NCBI RefSeq assembly: GCF_900769625.1
Contig: NZ_CAAGHK010000075.1
Span: 1 to 64,000 of the forward strand
DNA: 64,000 nt
DNA from: an uncultured Clostridium sp.
GTDB lineage: Bacteria; Bacillota; Clostridia; Clostridiales; Clostridiaceae
Direction of reading: 5' to 3'
Below, piece by piece: positions 1-9,032 of this stretch (its first letter is position 1; every line of letters begins with the position of its first letter). The notes beneath the pieces were generated by a model, which was given only the letters and a program-made list of their open reading frames with translations, was not told where the DNA came from and searched no databases. A program made the position numbers and the translations under genes.

Positions 1-1527
1 ACCAGTTACTTTAGCACCAGTTGCATCGTATAAGTTCCAAGTGCCATCAGCTAATTGATCCCATCCAGTCTTAACTGTAGTAGTTGTATCTTCAGCTTTG
101 TCTTCTCCTAAGATATCTTTAGCTTCTTCTTTAGCAGCTTTAGAACCTTCACTTACAGTTGTGTAAACATCTCCGTCTGAATCCCAAGCAACTAAGTTAT
201 TTTCATCATATACATCGATGCAGTCTAATGATCTGTCACAAGTGTACATTTCTTCGAAGTCACCCATTTTAACTGATCTGTAAATCTTACCTTCATCAAT
301 AATCCATAATGCTCCATTAGCATCTATTGTCCAAGGTTTAGCTTCACCTGTTGCATCAGTCATGTCGTGATCTTTATCACCATCTTTTTTAGCAACATGA
401 GCGCTTATCTTAGAAGCATCTTTGTTCTTAGCTCCATTTTCTAAACGTCTGTCTAATTTTTCACTAGTTCTTAATACTACTTTGAAAGTTTTGATTTTAT
501 CATCACTATCTTCAAAAGTAGCGTAAATCACACCATCTACTACTGCATACTTAACATTTGTTTTACCATCTTTCAGAACTTCATAAGCATCCTTAACATC
601 TCCGTTGCCTAAAACTGCTTCTGGTGCAATTTCATAACATTCAGTAGATTTTGGTTTGTAAGCATCATCTTCTTTGTCACCTTGTTCTTTAGATACCTTT
701 TGTACATAGAAATGTTCAGTTCCATCAGCTTCTTTAACATTACCATTTAATTTATATGAATTATTAAGTTTAACTGCAATTACTGAATAAATATATTTGT
801 TGTCTTGTCCAATATATTTAATAAATCTTATACCAGATACAGAAATTTTTTCATCGTCATTACCTGCATCAACAGTATCATCTACATCTTCTATTTTAAA
901 CATTTTACCATCTTTAGATGCATCTGCTCCTGAACCAGTTGTAGCATATGCATAAAGATTTAAATCATAAGAACAGTCGATATATTTTCCTGAATCATTT
1001 GTATAACCAAATTTATCTTTTCCATCAGCTTCTTTTACATTATAGCTATAATATACATCTTCAAATTTATTTGAAGCTACTCTATTTATTGTATTATCAT
1101 CATAATTTGGATCAGTATTATTATATCTCTCAGTTTTATTTAATTTATTAGTTAATTTAGTTTGAGCTGTTGATTGTAAATCATCAAGAGTATCATCTTC
1201 TTCAGTGATTTTACCAGTTTCTAAATTTACAACATAGTCAGTGCTTCCATCTTTAGCAGCAACATATTTGTTACCATATTTTTCTACTATTTCATCAGCA
1301 TCATCTAATTTTTTATCCTTTTCAGAACCATCTCCGATGTATAATCCATTATCATCTTCATCACTTCTGTAACCTTGGTATAAGTATTTACCATCTTTGT
1401 ATGCTACTGCCTTTTCGATAGTACCATCCTTAGTTGCTAATTTTGTTGCAGCCATTGCTGGTACAGTTGAAGCAACTGAAGCAGCAGCTACTAATAAAGC
1501 TGTTAATTTTGTTGATCTTTTAAACAT
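1..1527 (-). CDS. Secreted protein with C-terminal cell-wall-binding repeat, 3' end outside window
   Basis: The reading frame is open from an ATG at 1527 to the window edge (509 codons), so the C terminus is missing. An AGGAGGG ribosome binding site lies 11 bases upstream. The N terminus is a classic signal peptide: MFKRS, a hydrophobic alanine-rich core, then a likely cut near AMA-A at residue 27. The rest is hydrophilic and rich in Lys, Asp and Tyr, with several short YKDGKYLYQGY-like and DGK-type units. The last visible residues, KTGWDQLADGTWNLYDATG, are the beginning of a GW/W-Y type cell-wall-binding repeat, as in the five downstream paralogous surface proteins. The central region matches no domain I can name. 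It is presumably secreted and non-covalently wall-bound; the specific function is unknown. Confidence 0.85.
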   Translation of the reverse strand, partial: MFKRSTKLTALLVAAASVASTVPAMAATKLATKDGTIEKAVAYKDGKYLYQGYRSDEDDNGLYIGDGSEKDKKLDDADEIVEKYGNKYVAAKDGSTDYVVNLETGKITEEDDTLDDLQSTAQTKLTNKLNKTERYNNTDPNYDDNTINRVASNKFEDVYYSYNVKEADGKDKFGYTNDSGKYIDCSYDLNLYAYATTGSGADASKDGKMFKIEDVDDTVDAGNDDEKISVSGIRFIKYIGQDNKYIYSVIAVKLNNSYKLNGNVKEADGTEHFYVQKVSKEQGDKEDDAYKPKSTECYEIAPEAVLGNGDVKDAYEVLKDGKTNVKYAVVDGVIYATFEDSDDKIKTFKVVLRTSEKLDRRLENGAKNKDASKISAHVAKKDGDKDHDMTDATGEAKPWTIDANGALWIIDEGKIYRSVKMGDFEEMYTCDRSLDCIDVYDENNLVAWDSDGDVYTTVSEGSKAAKEEAKDILGEDKAEDTTTTVKTGWDQLADGTWNLYDATGAKVTG

Positions 1528-1568
1528 ATCTTTTCTTTCCCTCCTAAATTTTTCATAATTTCAGATAA

Positions 1569-1597
1569 ATTATAACATTCATGTACATTTATGTAAA
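1569..1597 (-). promoter_or_regulatory. Sigma-A type promoter of the first surface-protein gene
   Basis: On the minus strand, TTTACA (1592-1597) and TATAAT (1569-1574) are separated by exactly 17 bases. The start codon is about 40 bases downstream. Confidence 0.75.
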
Positions 1598-1872
1598 GAG
1601 TGTTAATATTTAGATTAGTATCTTTCTACAAATACAAAATCTATTTTACCTAAAATTACAATATATTTCATAATTATATCACTATTATAACATTTTGTCC
1701 ATAAAATGTTAATATATATTTTATTTTACTTTTATATAACATTTTAACTTGTTTACATTATTTAATACAGCTAATTATTTATTTCTTAGTACTATTTTTA
1801 TATTTTTTTAAAAAATATTTTTTAAATTACTTATTTGTATTTTTATTCCTTAATCATCACTATATAATACAC

Positions 1873-1914
1873 CTTATTTTATATGTTTAGGTCCTTTTTT
1901 TATAATTAATATAA
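1873..1914. repeat. AGGACCT-containing intergenic element, copy A
   Basis: About 40 bases closely resemble 6814-6857. The common core read on the plus strand is TTTAGGTCCTTTT (1886-1898), flanked by a shared CTTATTxxATAT on one side and AATTAATATAA on the other. This copy lies about 350 bases upstream of the gene starting at 1527. The rest of the 1528-1987 gap is AT-rich, and apart from the promoter and the terminator I see nothing else in it. Confidence 0.5.
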
Positions 1915-1915
1915 C

Positions 1916-1957
1916 AAAAACTTCCAATCAGGTATAAACCTTAATTAGAAGTTTTAT
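1916..1957 (-). terminator. Hairpin terminator of the surface-protein gene ending at 1988
   Basis: The outer arms AAAACTTC and GAAGTTTT pair. Further pairing (TAAT with ATTG, AGG with CCT) lies around a short loop. On the minus strand the hairpin is followed by TGTTATATT. It lies about 30 bases past the stop codon. Confidence 0.65.
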
Positions 1958-1987
1958 TCTGCATAATTAATATTCTATTTTATATTA

Positions 1988-3397
1988 TTAACTAATCCAT
2001 GCACCATCAGTACCTATTTGATATCCATTAACAACCGTGTTAGCTGCCATTACTCCTGTATCATAAAAGAAATACCATTTACCATTTATATATTGCCAGC
2101 CCTTCTGCTTTGATCCATTAAAATCTAAATAATACCATAACCCATTTAAATACAGCCATCCTGTTGCCATATTGCCATTATTCTTAAAATAATATTCCTG
2201 ACCATAATTATTGTCATAGAACCATGTATTTTTCAAAGCACTACCTGTAGCATCATTATACTGCCAGTATCCATTTACATTTATCCATTGATTACATTTT
2301 ACTGCGTCTTTTTCTTCAACTTTCTGGATATTTTGAGTACTTTGTGATTTATCTGAATTATCTAAAGATATCTGAGTAGCTTTTCCCCTGTTTATCTTAA
2401 GAGTATATATTCTTTCCTTATTATTTTCCTCATCCTGCACAGTTATATTAACTATATTAGTTCCTTGTTTCAGCCTTATTGAATCTTTATATTTCTCTTC
2501 CTCTTCAACAATCTTATCTTTAATCTTTACTTTATATCGGCTGTCCTCTGGATTTGCTTCAATTTCAGTCCATTCAACATTATCCTTAACATTAATTTCA
2601 TAATTATTTGTATAAGGATTGAAATTTAATTCTCCATCACTAATTTTAAGCCTCTGAAGATATATATCATCCTCTGCCTTCTTACCTTTGAATCCACTTT
2701 CTCTTGTAATATATATCATATAATCTCTTTTTAATTTCTTCTTTGTATTTTCAACACATACTGATATAGGATTCATACCTACACTTAAATCAATTTTCTG
2801 TTCATAATTGTTATCATAATCTGCCCTGCCGCCATCAATCGTAACCTCATAATTATTATCTTCAGGTACAGCACCTATTGTAACTTCTTTTTCCGAATTT
2901 TTAACTGTCATATTATATTCTGTGTTTTCTTTAACAGCTCCTAAATCTTTGCCATTAACCCTTAGGCTGTTAAGGTAAATATCATCTGTTTTACCTTCCC
3001 CCTGAATTACATTTATTGTATAAGTTCTTTTATCTCCATCACTGTTTTCCACTTCTACTTTTATGATATTATTACCATAATGTACATCTACTTCTCTCTT
3101 ATAGTCTTCATCTTTGTCAACTTGATTTCCATCTATAGTGACAGTTGCATCTTCATTCTTAGGAACTGCTTTTATTCTTATTTCATTTACATCTTTATCA
3201 ATTACTGCAGTATAATAATAAATATCTGGTGTAAACTTAAAGCTGCTCTTGTTCAATGATAGTGTTTTTAAATAAACACTATCTCTTTCTTTTGCTTGAG
3301 CCTCAATTTTTTCAATATTAAATCCAGTATAAAATCCACTGCTTAAACCTACTACTGCCAAAGATGCTGCCACTGCATGTCTTATTTTTTCATTCAT
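1988..3397 (-). CDS. Secreted protein with three cadherin-like domains and cell-wall-binding repeats
   Basis: The frame opens at 3406, but the better start is the ATG at 3397 (469 aa). The GGGGGA ribosome binding site touches the upstream ATG and is 9 bases from this one, and the paralogues also begin MN(K/E)xI. A signal peptide (MNEKIRHAVAASLAVVGLSS) is followed by three consecutive cadherin-like beta-sandwich domains (PF12733 type) at about residues 40-135, 138-232 and 243-338. Each has the pattern D-x-Y-L-x-x-L ... Y-x-V ... V-x-I-x-G ... G-x-N-x-I-x-V ... R-x-Y-T-(I/L)-N. The last 100 residues are GW...WYY wall-binding repeats. Unlike its neighbours it lacks the conserved N-terminal domain. 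It is probably co-transcribed with the gene 55 bases upstream. The ligand is unknown. Confidence 0.85.
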   Translation of the reverse strand: MNEKIRHAVAASLAVVGLSSGFYTGFNIEKIEAQAKERDSVYLKTLSLNKSSFKFTPDIYYYTAVIDKDVNEIRIKAVPKNEDATVTIDGNQVDKDEDYKREVDVHYGNNIIKVEVENSDGDKRTYTINVIQGEGKTDDIYLNSLRVNGKDLGAVKENTEYNMTVKNSEKEVTIGAVPEDNNYEVTIDGGRADYDNNYEQKIDLSVGMNPISVCVENTKKKLKRDYMIYITRESGFKGKKAEDDIYLQRLKISDGELNFNPYTNNYEINVKDNVEWTEIEANPEDSRYKVKIKDKIVEEEEKYKDSIRLKQGTNIVNITVQDEENNKERIYTLKINRGKATQISLDNSDKSQSTQNIQKVEEKDAVKCNQWINVNGYWQYNDATGSALKNTWFYDNNYGQEYYFKNNGNMATGWLYLNGLWYYLDFNGSKQKGWQYINGKWYFFYDTGVMAANTVVNGYQIGTDGAWIS

Positions 3398-3452
3398 AAA
3401 AAACATTCCCCCTATAGATTTGTAGTATTTAATTCATTAGTATATATTTTTT

Positions 3453-4760
3453 CTATATCATGCTTCCATCTGCTGATATAGTATATCCATCAATAACAGT
3501 ATTCTGTGCCATTATTCCTGTATTATATAAATAATACCATTTACCATTATTATCTTGGAACCATCCAGTCTTCATTACTCCTAAAGAATCTAAGTAATAC
3601 CAGTTACCTCCTACCTGTGTCCAGCCAGTACGTTTTGCTCCATCCTGACCCATATAATACCACTGGCCATTATATACTATCCATCCTGTAGCCATTGTCC
3701 CATCATGATACAAATAATAGTCCTTACCTGTGTTATTATCGTTGAACCACATGTTCTTCATGGCTTCACCTGTTGAATCATGATACTTCCATACGCCACT
3801 TTCCATTACCCATTGATTTTTATATATCTGATTATTAGAAGTCTGCTGTGACTGTTGCTCATTTACTGCTGCATTATTTTGATTATTACTGCTTGCAGCA
3901 TTGCCACTATTATTTTGGGAATTGCTGTTATGTTCTTTTTCTGATACACTTCCATTTATAACAGAAACATTATCATCTCCCCTTACAACATTCAATGTAT
4001 ATTTTCTTTTCTTTTCTTTTTTATCACTTACTACAATTTCTATAGTATTACTTCCAAGCTTTAAATTTATCTCTTTTTCCTTATCCTTCTTATCATCATA
4101 ATCTAATGTCCTTCCATTTACAGTTATCTTATCTCCATCATTTTCCGGCTTTGCCTCAACTGATATTGTTCTATCTGCAACTTCTACAGCTACATCATAT
4201 GACGTAACTTCTTTATCAAAATCAATTTTTGCTGCATCTAAAGTGATATCCTTTAAATATATTGAATCCTGTTCATCATCCTCTACCTGAGTGCCTGTTC
4301 TTGTTACATATATCTGATATTCCTTTTCTACATCATATCTTACATCAGAAGCATCAAAATCACCTTTTTCATATGTTCTTACATAAATTATAGTAGTTCC
4401 GCTTCCTATAAACATTTTTTCACCAGAATCATATGCTGCTGCTGTATCTTTATCTTTTTTAAATGCCTTTACAACATATCCTTTTTCGGCTTCTAGATTT
4501 AAATTTATAAAATTGCTTGATGTTTTAGCAAAATAAGTTTTAGTATTTTCATCAAAATTAATTTTATTTTTAAATTTACTGTCACTGTAGAGCTGAATAC
4601 TATCAGAACTTGTCCCGCTATTTAACTGCATATTCTTTATTCCATACTCTGGAGCTGCATTTGCCTCCAGATTCAATCCAATATACTTTGCAGGCTCAAC
4701 AACAGAAAATGCACTTATTACTAGTGTTGCACCAATAATCCTTTTTATACTTTTATTCAT
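3453..4760 (-). CDS. Secreted protein with one cadherin-like domain and cell-wall-binding repeats
   Basis: Two adjacent ATGs occur (4763 and 4760). I prefer 4760 because AGGAGG is 7 bases away and the product then starts MNKSIKRIIG like its paralogues (435 aa). Layout: signal peptide (about 1-36), the N-terminal domain shared with the three following paralogues (about 38-155, containing the IYVRTYE motif), one cadherin-like domain (about 165-260), a Ser/Asn/Gln-rich linker (265-315), then GW/WYY wall-binding repeats to the end. The C terminus, NTVIDGYTISADGSMI, follows the common family pattern of a GY-x-x-x-x-x-G closing unit. Its downstream neighbour starts 56 bases after its stop with no clear terminator between, which suggests a two-gene unit. 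Confidence 0.85.
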   Translation of the reverse strand: MNKSIKRIIGATLVISAFSVVEPAKYIGLNLEANAAPEYGIKNMQLNSGTSSDSIQLYSDSKFKNKINFDENTKTYFAKTSSNFINLNLEAEKGYVVKAFKKDKDTAAAYDSGEKMFIGSGTTIIYVRTYEKGDFDASDVRYDVEKEYQIYVTRTGTQVEDDEQDSIYLKDITLDAAKIDFDKEVTSYDVAVEVADRTISVEAKPENDGDKITVNGRTLDYDDKKDKEKEINLKLGSNTIEIVVSDKKEKKRKYTLNVVRGDDNVSVINGSVSEKEHNSNSQNNSGNAASSNNQNNAAVNEQQSQQTSNNQIYKNQWVMESGVWKYHDSTGEAMKNMWFNDNNTGKDYYLYHDGTMATGWIVYNGQWYYMGQDGAKRTGWTQVGGNWYYLDSLGVMKTGWFQDNNGKWYYLYNTGIMAQNTVIDGYTISADGSMI

Positions 4761-4967
4761 CATCTTTCCTCCTAAAAAATTAAACTTATATTTTTATTAT
4801 ACAAAATTGATTAACAATATATTTGATTATAACTTGCAGTAATAAAATTCATCATCATATATTATACAAGTAATCACTATCTAACAACTATATAAAACAT
4901 CTATTAAAACGTTTATAATTATAATTTCAATTCAAGTATAACTTAATTTTACTTATATTTCCACCTA

Positions 4968-5009
4968 TTAAAAATACCCCGCATTTTAAAGTTCTACGAG
5001 GTATTTTAA
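4968..5009 (-). terminator. Rho-independent terminator of the surface-protein gene ending at 5121
   Basis: On the minus strand, AAAATACCTCG pairs with CGGGGTATTTT (one wobble), followed by TTTTTAA. It lies about 110 bases beyond the stop at 5121. The 4764-5120 gap otherwise holds only AT-rich DNA and the presumed promoter of the 4760 gene (a TATAAT near 4796-4801). Confidence 0.75.
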
Positions 5010-5120
5010 TAATTTTATATATTTACTTTTTCATTCTTAAATTATCCTAACTCAGTTATCATAACAAAATCTATATTAATTTTTATGATAAACTGCTGTC
5101 TGCTAACTAATAACTATAAA

Positions 5121-6674
5121 TTATCTCCAGTCCCATGCTCCATTTGCTTGAAGTCTGTATCCACCAACAGTAGTGTTCTTAAGCATTACGCCTCTTCCAT
5201 CCATGTAGTACCATGCAGAACCATCATACTGCCATCCTGTTTTCTTTGCACCATCAGAGCCTAAATAGTACCATTCACCGCCAAGCTGAATCCATCCTGT
5301 TGCCATATTACCATTTTGATCTAAGTAATAATCTTTTCCATCTTTATTATAATAATACCATTGATTTTTTAATGGAGTTCCCTTAGAGTCATTAAACTGC
5401 CATTTTCCATTAACAATTACCCACTTATTAGCATTAGTATTGTTTCCAACAGTAATGTTAGATGACTGTCCATTATTGTTATTATTTGAGTTATTGTTAT
5501 TGCTTGAGTTATTGTTTGAGTTATTGTTTGATGTACCTGAGCTTATTGTTGGAAAATCTGATGCTTTTAATTCATCTCCTCTTCCTATGTTCAGAGTATA
5601 TACTTGTTCAGTTCCACTGGAATTCTTAACTTTTACTTTAAAGCTTTGAACCTTTCCATCTTCAAGATTTACAGTTTTCTTATATCCATCTGAGTTAGTT
5701 ACTTTTGTACCATCAATAGTAACTGTGTAGTCCGAATCTTTAGGATCAGCATATATTTGAATCTTCTTTGTATCACTCTTGAATTTTAAATTATAATCTT
5801 TTTTATTTTCATTAAGTGTAAGATTTGTTCCTCCAACCTTTAATGTATCAAGATAAATTTTTTCTGAAGTTTCAGCTACTTGTCCTCTTGTTATATTTAA
5901 AGTGTATGTTCTCTTGTTATCATCATCATCTTCTACAGTAATTTCTATCTTGTTCTTTCCTTTTTCAAGATCTACTTCCTTTTTCCAATCATCATCTTCT
6001 TTTACTTTTGAACCATTAATTCTTACTATATATTCATCATCTTTTGGTTCTGCTGTAATTTTTATTGAATCCACATCCTTGTCAACTTTTACATTATAAG
6101 AAGTAGTACTTTTAGAAAAACTAATACTTCCTTCACTTAATTTAATTCTATCTAAATATACATCATTATTTTTATTATCGTTATCATCATCTGAACTTGA
6201 TGATCCTCTCTGTACAACTATCTTATACTGTTTCTTGTAGTTTTTATTCTTTTTCATATCATCTTCATCAGTGTCATCTTCATAAACATTGATGTAGATT
6301 GTATTTTTACCTTTACTTATTGTTATATCATCATCATCATTATACGCTTTACTACTGCTGTCTTTAAAAATCTTAACTATTCCATCATTTTTATTAACAT
6401 CAAACTTTACTTTTGACTTTCCAGAACTTACTTTTGCATAATATGTGCTTTTTAAAGTACTATCATTATCAAGCTTGTTTTTGTAATTACTCTTTTCATA
6501 GAGAGTTACATCATTTCCACTTGAATCTTCCATTGATATATCTGATAATTTGTAATTCTCAGATGCTGCATATGCTTTTGTTGATAATAAATTGTAATTT
6601 GTAGCTGGTACAACTGCTGAAACAGCGCTTAATGTAAGTGCTACTGCAATTACCTTTTTAATGTTTTTATTCAT
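5121..6674 (-). CDS. Secreted protein with two cadherin-like domains and cell-wall-binding repeats
   Basis: The frame opens at 6689, but the ATG at 6674 (517 aa) is the real start. The GGGGGA box lies inside the extended frame, 9 bases before this ATG, and the product then begins MNKNIKKVIAVALTLS like its paralogues. A signal peptide ending near AYA is followed by the shared N-terminal domain (about 40-165), two cadherin-like domains (about 172-268 and 275-372), a strongly Asn/Ser-rich linker (NNNSNNNSS type, about 385-415) and four GW/WYY wall-binding units to the end. It is very rich in Asp and Lys. A TGGTATAAT extended -10 sits at 6708-6716. Surface role is inferred; no catalytic motif was found. 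Confidence 0.85.
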   Translation of the reverse strand: MNKNIKKVIAVALTLSAVSAVVPATNYNLLSTKAYAASENYKLSDISMEDSSGNDVTLYEKSNYKNKLDNDSTLKSTYYAKVSSGKSKVKFDVNKNDGIVKIFKDSSSKAYNDDDDITISKGKNTIYINVYEDDTDEDDMKKNKNYKKQYKIVVQRGSSSSDDDNDNKNNDVYLDRIKLSEGSISFSKSTTSYNVKVDKDVDSIKITAEPKDDEYIVRINGSKVKEDDDWKKEVDLEKGKNKIEITVEDDDDNKRTYTLNITRGQVAETSEKIYLDTLKVGGTNLTLNENKKDYNLKFKSDTKKIQIYADPKDSDYTVTIDGTKVTNSDGYKKTVNLEDGKVQSFKVKVKNSSGTEQVYTLNIGRGDELKASDFPTISSGTSNNNSNNNSSNNNNSNNNNNGQSSNITVGNNTNANKWVIVNGKWQFNDSKGTPLKNQWYYYNKDGKDYYLDQNGNMATGWIQLGGEWYYLGSDGAKKTGWQYDGSAWYYMDGRGVMLKNTTVGGYRLQANGAWDWR

Positions 6675-6813
6675 AATTCTTTCCCCCATTTAGCTAGTTT
6701 AGTTTAAATTATACCATTTAATTCTAATTTTTGATATTAAAAATATCTTAATTTATTATTAAATGATTTTCAAACAATCTGCCTTTCAATTTGTGTTCAT
6801 ATTAATATACATA

Positions 6814-6857
6814 CTTATTCATATTTTTAGGTCCTTTTATAATATCAATTAATATAA
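6814..6857. repeat. AGGACCT-containing intergenic element, copy B
   Basis: This is the second copy of the element at 1873-1914, with core TTTAGGTCCTTTT at 6826-6838 and the same flanks. It lies about 140-180 bases upstream of the gene starting at 6674. The rest of 6675-7097 is AT-rich, and I see no clear terminator for the gene ending at 7098. Confidence 0.5.
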
Positions 6858-7097
6858 ATCCATTATTTAAACCTTAATATATTTATCATCATCTGCTCTT
6901 TATATTTATCATCCACATATACTTTTTTACCTTTTCGATTATTACATAATAATACATAAAAAAGAAATATCTTATCCTCTTAATATTAGTCTACATTTCT
7001 CTCAAAAAACATATAAGAAAGTGCACGATTGTATAAAAAAATTATTACTTTCAAATCATAATTTTAAGAAATTATTTACTTGTCATAATAATATAAT

Positions 7098-8432
7098 TTA
7101 TTTAACCATAACTCCATTTTTATCAAGAGTATATCCATCCACAGTTGTGCTATAAAGCATTTCTCCATTAGAATTTAAATAGTACCAGTTACCATTTGAT
7201 ATCTGTACCCATCTGGTTTGCATTACGCCTTCTTCATCTAAATAGTACCACTTCTTACCTGAATCTTGAATCCATCCTGTCTGCATTACACCAGACTTTC
7301 CAAGGTTGTACCATTTTCCATTAATGTTCTGCCAGCCTGTTTTCATATCTCCACTCTGATCAAAATAATACCATTTGTTATTATCCAGATTCCATCCTGT
7401 TACCATAAATCCATCTTCATTTAAATAATGGCTTTTTCCAGTATTGACATCAAAAAACCACTTTGACTTCATTGGCTGTCCAATTCCATCTATATACTGA
7501 CGCTTTCCATTTACAGTCTGCCATGTATTGTACTTACCATTAGAAACCAGTAGGCTTGAACTATTTTTGTCCCCTGACACTGCATTTGACGTTGAATCAG
7601 AATTCTTACCTCTGTTTATATTTAAAGTATATGTGATATCATCATCGTCACCTTCAACTTTTATCTTTATAATGTTATCACCCTTATCAAGTTTAACATC
7701 TGCTTCATAATCATCATCTTCTGTAACTGAATGATCGCCAATTTCAACTGAATGATTATTATCATTTGGTTTAACCCTAATTACAATCTGCTCAACATCT
7801 TCATTTACATTTACATTATAATTAGTTTTATTTCTATTAAAATCTATAGTTCCATCACTCAAATATATGCTTTTTAGATAAACATCTTCTGCATCAAGTT
7901 CCTCATCAGAAACAACTTCTGCTTTTCTAACATGAATAACATATGTATTCACACATCTTGATACTTTCTTATCATCATATGCATCCCTGAAATCATCTTC
8001 ACTTCTATAAGTTCTCACATATATATTCTGAGTACCTGTCCCAACTTTTATAAAGTCCCCGCTGTCATGAGGCTTTGCATCATTTGCTACTGAATCAAAG
8101 ATCTTTACAACATATCCATCACCTTTTACTTCTGCATTAATCTCAATACCTTCCGATCCAGTAAGTTCAACATAATAATCCTTTGAACTTGATAAATCTA
8201 CTTCATTACCATAATAGCTCTTACGTAATTCCAGTTCACTTCCGCTTCCCCTATATAGATTTAGTGACTTTAACTCACCATTGCCTGCGTTTTTATTAAC
8301 AGATGCATTAGCTTGTACAAGTCCAAATCCAACTCTTCCTGTTTCATTACTTATATTTTTTGCTGGAACTATAGCTGAGAACGCACTTATCACAAGAGTT
8401 GCTGTAATTATATGTTTAATATTTTTATTCAT
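7098..8432 (-). CDS. Secreted protein with one cadherin-like domain and extended wall-binding repeats
   Basis: The frame opens at 8474, but the ATG at 8432 (444 aa) has AGGGGAG 8 bases upstream and yields MNKNIKHIITATLVISAFSAIVPAKN, matching the paralogues. The conserved N-terminal domain spans about 45-175 (GELKSLNLYRGSG start; IYVRTYRS motif). One cadherin-like domain lies at about 182-272, followed by a short Ser-rich linker and six GW/WYY repeats (about 290-444) in near-perfect register, with MQTGWIQ and MQTRWVQ units. This is the highest repeat density of the group and suggests tighter wall attachment. It ends with the family's STTVDGYTLDKNG closing unit. Function beyond wall binding is unknown. 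Confidence 0.85.
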   Translation of the reverse strand: MNKNIKHIITATLVISAFSAIVPAKNISNETGRVGFGLVQANASVNKNAGNGELKSLNLYRGSGSELELRKSYYGNEVDLSSSKDYYVELTGSEGIEINAEVKGDGYVVKIFDSVANDAKPHDSGDFIKVGTGTQNIYVRTYRSEDDFRDAYDDKKVSRCVNTYVIHVRKAEVVSDEELDAEDVYLKSIYLSDGTIDFNRNKTNYNVNVNEDVEQIVIRVKPNDNNHSVEIGDHSVTEDDDYEADVKLDKGDNIIKIKVEGDDDDITYTLNINRGKNSDSTSNAVSGDKNSSSLLVSNGKYNTWQTVNGKRQYIDGIGQPMKSKWFFDVNTGKSHYLNEDGFMVTGWNLDNNKWYYFDQSGDMKTGWQNINGKWYNLGKSGVMQTGWIQDSGKKWYYLDEEGVMQTRWVQISNGNWYYLNSNGEMLYSTTVDGYTLDKNGVMVK

Positions 8433-8894
8433 TTCATCTGCTCCCCTCTTCAATTTACAGTTGATAATTGACAATTATTTTTTCTTGCAAATACCCATAA
8501 TTTTTAACTATAGAATTACTATAAATTTCTGTAATTATTTAAATTATAATTATCAATTCAAATAATCATTCGCCAAAATAGTTATAAATTTATAACCTTT
8601 TTTTAGTATACTATATTCTAATAGTTATTTAATGAACTTTTTGTTAATTTTAAATAAAAAATCCCTATTGTTAAATAGTATACTACTCTTGAATAAACTT
8701 TTTATTATCTGAATCTTAATTTTTCCTAAATAAATGCAGCAGGTTTCAGAAATATTGTCGTGTACGATTATCAGTCAATTAATATAAAAGTAGTAGAATT
8801 AATAATTTCTTATAACTTAAATGACTTTTATAATTATATCTATGCTATAAATAAACTTTTACAATAAAAATACAAGTTTATACTACCTATGCTC
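8433..8894. other. Long AT-rich intergenic stretch
   Basis: This stretch contains the upstream region of the gene starting at 8432, including a CAGTTGATAATTGACAATTA motif (8456-8475) similar to short TTGACAATT-type repeats elsewhere in the window. I see no gene, RNA or clear promoter in the remainder. Confidence 0.5.
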
Positions 8895-8937
8895 AAAAGG
8901 GAAGCTGATACTAATTCAATTAATATCAACTTCCCTC
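8895..8937 (-). terminator. Long-stem terminator of the surface-protein gene ending at 9033
   Basis: On the minus strand, AGGGAAGTTGATATTAATT folds back almost perfectly (wobble pairs only) onto AATTAGTATCAGCTTCCCT, followed by TTTTGAG. The stem is about 19 bp, with its centre near 8917. Confidence 0.8.
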
Positions 8938-9032
8938 TTCTTACTATGATACATTTATTATTATCTAAATTATTTCAGTTAAATGTTGCTTTATTGATTT
9001 TTATAATCAATTACAATAATGTTACTTGTAAT

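Noticed and set aside
3901..6604. Several plus-strand open frames of 60-70 codons opposite the surface-protein genes
   Set aside because: They mirror Asp/Lys/Ser-rich repeat coding, have no ribosome binding site and overlap well-supported genes completely.
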